Shown here one piece after another: positions 1 to 7,415 of a DNA stretch of 17,379 bases. Below the pieces are notes generated by a model. That model did not search any database and was not told where the DNA came from. It saw only the letters and a program-made list of their open reading frames with translations. The position numbers were made by a program, and so were the translations under genes. The stretch is from Leptospiraceae bacterium (GTDB lineage: Bacteria > Spirochaetota > Leptospiria > Leptospirales > Leptospiraceae), in NCBI GenBank assembly GCA_016711485.1, contig JADJSX010000003.1:1-17379 (forward strand), written 5' to 3'. Position 1 is the first letter of the stretch. Every line of letters starts with the position of its first letter.

Positions 1-954
1 AATAGCAACTCCTTTGAAAAACAAAAAGGTGAACCCGGATAACTTAAAGCAGTTGGCGGTGAATCATTTACTGTAAGATTCAAATTAAAAGTATTACTAC
101 TTGATGTATTACCGGCGTAATCACATAGGACGTTAGTTGCCGCAATGACAGAAGGAGTTCCAGATAATTCACCTGTTGTATTATTGGCACAATCCAGTTA
201 GAGGAGATGGACCATTAGACCAACTTATAGTTAATCTACTAATCGTAGGAACAACAGGTGTTATCCTCACTCCTTTTGTAAAAATATAGGTGTTACTTGC
301 ATAATTTAGAGAGGATAAAGTGCTCCATATTGATTATGATATTTATTGAGGAATTCGCATCAATTATGCAAATTAGAACCCTGTGATTGTGTAGGAGATG
401 TAAAGATTAAGGGCTTGTAGGAGTCCCATCAATTTGACAATTTGCAGAAAGAGTCAAACCGGCCGGCAGAACAGGAAGAGAAGCAACAAGCAGTAATGGT
501 TCCAGCACATGCTGGAACAACAGTAGAAATCGTTAAATTTTCAGTGAATGTAAAAGGACGGAATAAGTAAGGGCACTCGCGGATTTGGTATCGATAGCAA
601 TATAAATAATTGCACTTGTATTCCCACGAGAATTGGTTGCCAGTAATTGTATAGGGCAGCAGTTTGAATTACTGTCGGTGCCACTTATTGCACAATTAGG
701 CATTTAAAATCAAACCCACAAAAGTGGATTAGACTCGCAGATACAATAGCACCTTAAAATGATGGAATTATATCCGCAATAGGGAATATCTGCAGTCAAT
801 ATATAAGGACTGAATAATTTAAAGAAGGTAAGGAAGTTCCAGTAAAAATAAATCATATAAAACCATAAAATTGACCATTCTGTTGCTCAATAGTAGGTTG
901 ACAACCGAATAGAAAACTACAAAAGTGATTATGGTAAAAAGTTTTGATTTACAT
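1..954 (-). pseudogene. Broken lipoprotein with repeated Ig-like (He_PIG-type) modules, 5' part
   Basis: Translating the minus strand in all three frames and joining the pieces gives a recognisable protein. The ATG is at 954-952. A hydrophobic leader in a shifted frame follows, then a lipobox (LFGC, Cys codon at 903-901), so the ancestor was probably a lipoprotein anchored in the outer membrane. After it come Ig-like units of about 90 residues (roughly 860-605, 605-330 and 330-75), with a fourth starting near 75 and leaving the window. Each keeps family landmarks: an 'LNY/LTY/LSYP..PF.FTKG' start, 'LPAGL', '(N/D)C....SGTP' or 'IDGTP', and an end such as 'YTITATNSRGNTS'. The frame changes about a dozen times and in-frame stops occur, so no unit is open throughout. 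He_PIG repeats are typical of spirochaete surface and adhesin-like proteins; that role is inferred. The unusual feature is that the amino-acid pattern remains very readable despite the breaks. Confidence 0.75.
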
Positions 955-960
955 TTTTCT

Positions 961-1599
961 ACAGTTTGACCAAAATTTCCAAATAGTGCCGTACATTATA
1001 TACTAGAACAACGTTTCTGTAAATTCCTTTGAAAATTCAGACTTTAAAAACTTTTTATTATTCCGAATATTTTTGGCATGCAGAATAAAAATTAAAGTAC
1101 TGAATTCTTGCTTCAGGTAAACGTTAGGACGAAAAATTCTCAAAGTACCCTAATCCATAAAAACTTTTCTTCACCAATTTTGCGGCAACCCAATAGTAAC
1201 CTCTATGGAGATTGATTTATTCGTCCGCCATTCTGAATGAGATGAATGTAATGACTTTATTCTAGAATAAGTATGTTAGACCTACTCTATAACGAAATTA
1301 CGGGAATGAAGAATTTCCAGACAGGATTTGCACGATGGGCGAATCGAAATTTAATTTGTCCTCTGCCTGGAATTAGCAGAGAGTTTTATTTGCCGTAGGT
1401 TTCTACAGAAATTTCCGGTCTTTTTATCTAGTTTTTCTTTTTACTTTTCAAAATATCAGTTGTTGAAATCAATCTTTTAAGGAAAATAAACTTGCAAGTA
1501 AAGTAACTAGGAAATATTTCTACTTTCATGGAAGTTTTCTTTACCCGGTAGTCTCGATCAAGGCATTTATTGAATTATTAATTATGGAAAACCAAAGAG
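961..1599. other. About 640-base stretch without a recognisable gene
   Basis: This lies between the lipoprotein relic (minus) and the membrane-protein relics (plus), so it should contain divergent promoters, but I see no convincing -35/-10 pair. The longest open stretch I noticed is about 45 codons on the minus strand (roughly 1145-1009). It has no start context and no family I recognise. Because neighbouring genes are frame-broken about every 80-130 bases, a decayed gene could be hidden here. Confidence 0.5.
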
Positions 1600-2000
1600 C
1601 AAATTCTTCAACTTTTCCCCATACCCTTTGCCTTGGCATGGACTTTACTTTATAGTTAGTTCCAAGTTACTTACTTGCAAATATTTTCTCAAGTAAAGGT
1701 AGTCTATATTTTCCAATGCTAATTGGAACTCCGAATAGATTATTTGATTTGATTTATTGGAGTGGGTGGCTGTATTTACTTGCATTTCTGATTCTCTCTG
1801 TAAGACGTCGAGACTTGTTTTCTAGTTATACAAATAAATCTCTATTTTTTATTTATTTTACGAATCTGATATTTTTATACCCTGTCTATAGGATACCGTT
1901 AGACTACCTAGCACCCCTCCTTCTTTTTTCTACTCTTTATTCAAAGAAAATTTTATCCGTGCGATTGCATTTCCAATTTTTTCCTTTTCAACTTTTTACT
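1600..2000 (+). pseudogene. C-terminal remnant of a polytopic membrane protein, probably a glycosyltransferase
   Basis: A hydrophobic stretch is open from 1716 in one frame. It can be followed upstream to about 1600 through at least one stop or frame change. It shows several membrane segments and then 'YPVYRIPLDYLAPLLLFS'. This resembles the C-terminal end of many bacterial PMT/GT39- or GT83-like membrane glycosyltransferases, where an 'RYRLP...P..LLLA'-type segment forms the last helix. No N-terminal half or catalytic acidic loop can be found upstream, so I call it a remnant. It lies directly before, and on the same strand as, another PMT-like relic, so the two were probably one transcription unit. 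The open frame continues past 2000 to a stop at 2123, but the residues after about 1960 look unlike the family. The family assignment rests on pattern resemblance only. Confidence 0.4.
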
Positions 2001-2053
2001 CAATACTTCATTTTTCAAAAAAGGAAATTTCTTTCCAATTTAAGTCGAAGTAT

Positions 2054-3752
2054 ATGTTTGCTTATTTTTTCATTGCAGTTGTCACGTTTTTACTTCTCCA
2101 AGGAAGACCCTTTCCTAAATTAGAGGATGAATTTGCGTATTTTTTTCAATCTTTGATTTTTGATAAAGGTCAAATAGTTTTCCAAATGCAAAAACCGACT
2201 GGTATTACTTGGGAGAGGTTTTCAGAGATAGTATAACTTCCTTATATATTCTTCAACGAAGGTGTTATTTATAGTGCACACTTTCATAGGCATCTTTTTT
2301 ATTCACTCTGTTCGGGAAAATTCACATCAAACCTTATACAGGTGTAATACTATTGTCTTTATCGTTTATCGTATATTATTTATTAGCTAACAATCTTTTC
2401 AAAACAAATAAAAATGGAATGTATTTGTCTTACCTTTTATTTATAGGCTCTCCACTTTTAATCACTCTGTCGTCTACTTATATGTCTCACATTCCAGCCT
2501 TATTTTTCTGGTGTTAATGACTTATGGTAGAATTTTGATCGATACAAGAAGTCGAAAACAATTGTCTTTTTCTCTTCTATTTTTATGTTTAGGAATTTTT
2601 GGAAGTATTTGGGTTCGCCCACAATCTGCATTTCCGGCAATTTTTGCGCTTTTCCTATTTGATAGTTATAGATTGATTCTAAAAAAATTTACAGATAAAA
2701 GAATATTTCTGTATATAGTTTTTTACTTAATCGTTCTTGTGATCTCTTATTCGTCCTTGAAGTTGTATTCAGATAATTTACCAGCCAAAAACATATTTTT
2801 AACTTCTAGCTTTATGGGAAATTTTTTTGAATCAGGTTGTCAAAGTATCGGAATAGGAGAAAAAACGGGCTGTTTTGCTACTTACGGAACGTTAGGGCAT
2901 AGCCCTTTAAAACTATTATTTAATTCATTAGATCTAATTAGCACTCTTAGTTCAGAACATTCGATATTAGGAATACCTTTGATGCCTATATTTCTTTTTT
3001 TATTTCCTATTGGATATGCAAGAATGAAAAAGGGAAAGTTTGATCTACTTTTATTTGGGATTTTTTCCATGAATCTCGGAATCTTTTCGCTTTACTGGCA
3101 CAATGGAGGTGAAAGTTATAAAGGTAGATATTTAGCAGATAGTATATTTTCCTTTTATCTTCTTTTGGGAATATGGGGTGGGATTTTTTTCAAAAAACAT
3201 TTACGTGAAAAATTTAAAAAACATAATTTAGCATTTGCAATATCTATTTTTTTTCTGATAGGTTCTGCCTACTCAATATTATTTGGAATTCGCGGGCATT
3301 ACTTAAATCGAGAATACGTACCATATACCTCTCTCGACTCTTTTACAAAAGATCATCCTCGAAATTCTATTCTAGCAAGTGCCAATTCTCTGAATGTCCC
3401 AAACGAATTATTTATTGAAAAATATACAATACAAAAGAACGTAATAAACAAGACAAAGCAACGTTTACAAAAAAAACAAATTTTATCCACTTATAATAGG
3501 GGAAATGTAACACTTGCAGCGATAGCGACGGAAATGGATGATTTCGGGTATCTTAGAGATTCTTTCGGAAATGTACTTCTTACTGAAATTGCTTCTGGTG
3601 AGATAGAAATTTTTGGAAAACAAATAAATGTTTCTAACTGCTATGTTATTCCTTTCTTTGAAGAGTTTCAAATGAAAAACGATAAAAAAAAACTGATTAC
3701 TTTTTGGGAATCAAAATTAGGAATATTTAAGGATTGTAGAATTAAGGAATAA
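2054..3752 (+). pseudogene. PMT/ArnT-like membrane glycosyltransferase, frameshifted
   Basis: An N-terminal membrane helix is followed by 'RPFPKLEDEFAYFFQ'. This fits the first periplasmic loop of PMT/GT39-like enzymes, whose Asp-Glu pair is catalytic when they move a sugar from a polyprenyl phosphate to an acceptor. Downstream pieces in other frames read 'PYTGVILLSLSFIVYY', 'LLITLSSTYMSHIPALFF' and then a clean run from 2511 to the stop with many helices and a C-terminal soluble tail. About four frame changes occur: near 2190, 2250 and 2300, and in the T5 run at 2503-2507, where one more T restores the 'ALFFLVLM' frame. The start is uncertain: the frame is open upstream of the ATG at 2054, and I see no strong ribosome site. 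The next gene begins 5 bases after the stop, so both were co-transcribed. As written the protein could not be made full length unless the breaks are sequence errors. Confidence 0.6.
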
Positions 3753-4525
3753 ATATAATGGAAACTATAAAAAATAAAAGTATATTTTTCTCAGACTTCA
3801 GAAATATAGATTGGAAAAATGATGGTGTATATTTACTTAACTTAATCCTTTTAAGCATCACATCTTTTTTCATTTACTATAATTTTTCAAAAAATACATT
3901 TGGGAATTCACTTAGTTTCAATCTACTAATTTTTATTTTTTTACTCTTCTATGAATCCAAGAAAAAAACAAAATTAATTCATAATAAATTACAATTCATT
4001 GGTTTTTTAGTTTTTTTAATACAAGTAAACACTGTAACATTTATTCAATTTGGAATCGGGAATAAAAAATTCTTACATTTTTATTTAATTTCTCCTTCTA
4101 TATTATTCCTGTTACATTATTTCCTTGATAAGGCAAAAGCGACAAAAAGAGAAAAATTAATTTCATTTGTATTATTTACTTCGAGTAATTCTTTCTTTTT
4201 GGGTTATTTTAGTTATCCAATTTTATATGTTATCCTTGGTTTTTTAATTTTTACTGAATTATGGAATTACCCTGCTCATAATGCCAATTTAAATTTTCTG
4301 TTGATAGGTTTTGTTAGTTTATATTTCGTATTTCATCTTTTTAACGTTGGATTGGATCCGAAAAACTTTATGGCGCTTTTTATTATCTACGGAGTATTAG
4401 GATTATATTTCATCGTAAAAAATAGTAACAATACAGTGAATTATTTTATTACATACCCTATACTTGCTAGTTTTTTAATTTTTCTAATCTTTTATAGTTT
4501 AAATAAATCAATCATTCATATTAGC

Positions 4526-4531
4526 AAAAAA
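4526..4531 (+). other. A6 run carrying frameshift 1 of the ligase-like gene
   Basis: With six A the frame runs into a TAG at 4556-4558. With five it continues as 'NASGEFNTNRVGGYIAS', which matches the family. The frame change is therefore placed at this run. Confidence 0.7.
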
Positions 4532-5357
4532 TGCGTCAGGCGAATTCAATACGAATAGAGTTGGTGGGTATATAGCAAGTATATTTCCATGGATAATATT
4601 TATGATTGTGATCACATTTAAAAAAAGCAAAAGATACTTTTATTCGTTACTATTTGTTTTCTTTTTTACACTTTTAGTATTTATAACTTCAAATTCTAGG
4701 GGAGCAATGTTTGCTTCAACTGTGATTGGTTTAAGTTTTTTTCTAATTTTTTATTTACATAGAAAATTTTCATTCAATACAAAAAACTTAATACTATTTA
4801 TGTTTATGATACCGGTCGCATTATTCGGAGTCCTTATTTTTTCATGGGGTCAATATATTTCAACTTCTATAGATATAAATTCAAATAACCTCAATAAATT
4901 TTCTTCCAATAGATATGAGCTTTGGACTATTGCAAGCGATGCATTTAGTGATTTACCAGTTATTTATAAATTATTTGGAACAGGAGCATTTAATAAAGAT
5001 ATTTTGCCATTGTATATAAATTTTTCACTCTCGGATATATTAGCTAATATCGTACAAAGTTCATTCGGTCAATACGTTCATTCCCACAACTTATCTATTG
5101 AAATTCTAATTTCTTTTGGAGTGGTTGGAATATTTCTTTTCTTACTCATAAGTATTTTCATTCCAGCTTATAACTTTTATAAATCAAAAAAATTCATTCT
5201 CTCTATTATCCGTCTTTGGCAACGCTTCTGATTATTTTACTTCACGGGTCTTTCGATTACCTTTTGGATAATGTAAACAACATTTTTATTTTGCCAATTT
5301 GTTTAGCATTCTTAAACAATCCAAATGAAAATTGGAACAGACATTGGAAACTCCCAG

Positions 5358-5363
5358 AAAAAA
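5358..5363 (+). other. A6 run carrying frameshift 3 of the ligase-like gene
   Basis: Removing one A turns the sequence into 'LPEKSLLSFFIGLFFIV', a good membrane helix continuing to the stop at 5847-5849. As written, the frame entering this point ends at 5440. Confidence 0.65.
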
Positions 5364-5849
5364 TCCTTATTATCTTTTTTCATCGGATTGTTCTTTATTG
5401 TTACCATATATTATTCCCAATACTATCACTCAGCCAATAAACTGTTGGCTAAATTTTCTAAACTAAATATGTTGAGTTTCCATTGTCCTAATACGTTAGC
5501 TTCCCTAGAAATTGTAAATTCAACTAACCTTGAGACGTTAGTTGAATTAGAAAAAGAAATTAAGTCTAATAAATTATTCTTATTGGCTGCCGAAAACAAA
5601 TATAATACTTTCTATGGCAGTTTTAACCACGCCCTATTTCTCAAAACTAAAAATGAATCTTATGCGAATCAGGCGGAAGAATGGTATGGAAAATGTTACC
5701 GGTTTCATCCCTACCCTAAAGCATGTGAGAATCTAAGACGTCAGTTGTATATAGATGTTGGTTGGGATTTAAAAAAATTACCTAACACTAAAATAACAAA
5801 TACAAATAATCGAGTTGTTGATTTATACAGCGAGTGTAGAGTAAAATAA

Positions 5850-6674
5850 TTATTGAATGCTCTTTATTTTATTGATAGTTTTTTCGTTCAACAATCTTCT
5901 ATCTTTATCAAATAACCAACCCCATTTATTAAAATAACTAAATGCTGATTTTAAGAAAATTTTAAAAAGTTTTGGATTTTTTTGTGCACCTCTTTCATAT
6001 TCATGATACACTGCAACGTAGGTATAGTATACGGTTTGATAGTATTTATTTATTCTTCTTGATAAATCAAAATCTTCAAAATACATAAAATATCTATCAT
6101 CATACAGCCCAGCTTTTCCAAATGCAATCGTGCGAATAAAAGTAAAACAGCCAGATAATACAGGAGCATCTATGTACGAATTGTCCGGCATAGTACGAAG
6201 TTCATACTCCGAGTTCCATTTCTCATATAATTTTTCGGAGACTGTAATTTTCCTTTTTAGTAATTGCAATGGAGAAGGCAATAATTTGGGTAAATGTTGA
6301 ATACTTCCATCGGGATAAAATATTTTGGGCTGAAGCATACCTACGTCTTGATTATTTTCCATAAATTGAAAGATATTTTCAAGAACTCCATTTTCAAAAA
6401 AAATATCTGGATTCAAAACTAAATGATATTTTACACCTAACTCCAAACTTTTTTTAATGATGAGATTATGACCGGCTCCAAAACCAATATTAGATTGATT
6501 GAAAATATATTCGACTCTACTGTCCTGACAAATCTGTTTTATACTTTCGTCTGGCGAATTGTCGCTGATAAATAATTTAATGTTCAAATTTGTATTTAGC
6601 ACACTTTGAATTACTTTTTGAAGTTGTGCAAAATTATTTTTGTATGTTACAATAGAAATTATTATATCAGTCAT
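5850..6674 (-). CDS. Family 2 glycosyltransferase, rhamnosyltransferase-like
   Basis: An intact 274-residue GT2 enzyme of the GT-A fold, expected to work at the cytoplasmic face adding one sugar from a nucleotide donor to a lipid-linked O-antigen intermediate. Visible landmarks: 'IISIVTYKNN' start, 'SDNSPDES' (about 37-44, donor binding), 'NIGFGAGHN' (62-70), the metal-binding 'NPD' (88-90, the DXD equivalent), 'SGCFTFIR' (174-181) and 'YFEDFDLSRRI' (198-208, with the presumed catalytic acidic residue). This set is typical of the branch containing dTDP-rhamnosyltransferases such as WbbL; the sugar itself cannot be read from the sequence. There are no membrane segments. Its stop codon abuts the stop of the convergent ligase-like gene with no base between. 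The bases before its ATG show no clear Shine-Dalgarno site, so it may have depended on an upstream gene, now a relic at 6676-6945. Confidence 0.88.
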   Translation of the reverse strand: MTDIIISIVTYKNNFAQLQKVIQSVLNTNLNIKLFISDNSPDESIKQICQDSRVEYIFNQSNIGFGAGHNLIIKKSLELGVKYHLVLNPDIFFENGVLENIFQFMENNQDVGMLQPKIFYPDGSIQHLPKLLPSPLQLLKRKITVSEKLYEKWNSEYELRTMPDNSYIDAPVLSGCFTFIRTIAFGKAGLYDDRYFMYFEDFDLSRRINKYYQTVYYTYVAVYHEYERGAQKNPKLFKIFLKSAFSYFNKWGWLFDKDRRLLNEKTINKIKSIQ

Positions 6675-6675
6675 A

Positions 6676-6945
6676 TATTTATTCGTTTAATAATACGGAA
6701 AATAATTCTTCTCGGTTACTAACGCAATGGGTGTCTAGTAATACTTTTTTATTTATTGTATAACTAACATTGCCGTCAATAAATTTATTCATGCAATTTT
6801 TATATTTAATTTTTTGTATGTTTCTGGTTGAAATAATTCTGCTTTTACCTGATTTCTAATCTATTTTCCCGTTTATTGCTTCTTTTGCCTGAAATGGCAA
6901 TATGTTAATTTGCAAATCAAAATAAGAAAGGATATTGAAAATGAA
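6676..6945 (-). pseudogene. Short coding relic upstream of the GT2 gene, family unknown
   Basis: Two stretches on the minus strand look coding. One (about 6930-6860) reads 'ILSYFDLQINILPFQAKEAI' and ends at a TAG. The other (about 6837-6684) contains 'NKKVLLDTHCVSNREEL' and ends with TAA seven bases before the GT2 ATG. Between them a different frame is open ('RNQVKAELFQPETYKKLNI'), so a double frameshift would join everything into one piece of about 90 residues. 'INILPF' and 'KVLLDTH' each faintly recall pieces of PIN-domain (VapC) toxins, but they occur in the wrong order for one PIN protein, so I do not assign it. The close spacing to the GT2 start suggests an old operon partner. Confidence 0.25.
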
Positions 6946-6948
6946 GCG

Positions 6949-6968
6949 TGTTACTGAAGTAACTTTTT
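6949..6968 (+). terminator. Small hairpin followed by T6 (plus strand)
   Basis: GTTAC-TGAA-GTAAC followed by TTTTTT forms a five-pair stem with a tetraloop and a T run on the plus strand. No plus-strand gene precedes it, and on the minus strand it overlaps the stop of the 69-residue gene, so its use as a terminator is doubtful. Its core resembles the 'gcgtaac-tcagt' module of the dispersed repeat. Confidence 0.2.
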
Positions 6969-7160
6969 TATTTTTACAGCTTTTTCAAAATGATTTAATT
7001 TGTGAGTTAAAATCCACCACTCAGCCACTTCCATCAATAACTTCGGGTTATCATTTTTATTAGAGAAAAAAGCATAAAATGAAAGTCCTACATTCTGCCC
7101 CTTAGTTTCAATTTTATGATCACAGACTGCAATTATTTTATTTTTTAAATCTATATCCAT
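6951..7160 (-). CDS. Small hypothetical protein, 69 residues
   Basis: An open frame from ATG (7160) to TAA. It is preceded by GGTAGAGAAAGTA, whose GAGA-rich part sits at normal ribosome-site distance, which supports the start. The product is soluble with no signal or membrane segment. It begins acidic/basic ('MDIDLKNKII'), has a central 'GQNVGLSFYAFFSNKNDNP' and ends in an amphipathic, Lys-rich helix with two adjacent Trp ('VAEWWILTHKLNHFEKAVKI'). The composition is balanced and unlike random AT-rich sequence, which argues for a real gene. I recognise no family. Its neighbours are a coding relic on the same strand and a dispersed-repeat copy just upstream (7199-7241). It could be an orphan member of a small two-gene module, but nothing proves this. 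Confidence 0.5.
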   Translation of the reverse strand: MDIDLKNKIIAVCDHKIETKGQNVGLSFYAFFSNKNDNPKLLMEVAEWWILTHKLNHFEKAVKIKKLLQ

Positions 7161-7198
7161 TACTTTCTCTACCTTTAAATTTCATAATTTTTCTTTTT

Positions 7199-7330
7199 TG
7201 CGTAACGTCAGTAAATAAATTTTTCATTGCTTGGAAGTTGGTGGAAGTTTATCGAATAGCGTAAGCGTGTCAGTAACATCCGGTAGGCGCTCGGCTCACT
7301 ATAACTCTATCACTTTTTTTATTAAGAAAT
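7199..7330. repeat. Dispersed intergenic repeat, copy C
   Basis: Two parts match copy A near 15.1 kb. 7199-7215 (ttgcgtaacgtcagtaa) matches 15121-15137 at 15 of 17 positions. 7216-7241 matches the reverse complement of 15044-15068 at about 21 of 26 positions with a one-base gap. The two parts are arranged differently here from copy A, so the element is modular or rearranged. The sequence to about 7330 is richer in G+C than its surroundings ('gcgtaagcg', 'ggtaggcgctcggctcac') and contains no gene. Confidence 0.45.
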
Positions 7331-7415
7331 GATTAAAGAGATAACGCAAGTTGAGTGAACAAGAATTAAATGAATTGATTTTCTTATATGTTCTTATTCA
7401 GTTAGAAAATAGAGT

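Larger units (their letters stand above)
3758..5849 (+). pseudogene. O-antigen ligase/polymerase-like membrane protein, interrupted by three A-run frameshifts
   Basis: Joining three frames gives one polytopic protein of about 696 residues. The N-terminal half has roughly eight hydrophobic helices. The centre carries 'NTNRVGGYIASIFPW' and 'ITSNSRGAMFAS', the pattern of the Wzy_C (O-antigen ligase, WaaL-like) domain, with the conserved Arg in 'SRGA'. A large periplasmic loop follows ('GTGAFNKD', 'HSHNLSIEIL'), where the family has its catalytic His. A last membrane part ('LLHGSFDYLLDN') leads to a soluble C-terminal region of about 150 residues. Breaks lie at the A6 run 4526-4531 (one A too many), in or just after the A7 run 5186-5192 (one base too few) and at the A6 run 5358-5363 (one A too many). 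The start ATG has AAGGA nine bases upstream, overlapping the end of the preceding gene. Such proteins move a lipid-linked glycan onto lipid A-core or polymerise it at the periplasmic face. It could instead be a Wzy polymerase. Family call fairly sure; whether it is active is open. Confidence 0.7.

Noticed and set aside
2882..3070. Antisense open frames within the PMT-like and RND-like genes (also 3483-3671, 7682-7864, 8045-8254)
   Set aside because: They are mirror images of AT-rich, hydrophobic coding sequence and carry no ribosome site or recognisable domain.
6941..7064. A 40-codon plus-strand frame with a good AGAAAGGAT site before its ATG
   Set aside because: It is antisense to the better-supported 69-residue gene, its product has no family-like pattern, and it crosses the hairpin at 6949-6968.
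6676..7160. A VapBC-type toxin-antitoxin pair
   Set aside because: 'INILPF' and 'KVLLDTH' recall PIN-domain pieces, but they are in the wrong order, the conserved acidic set is absent, and the 69-residue protein shows no antitoxin DNA-binding motif.
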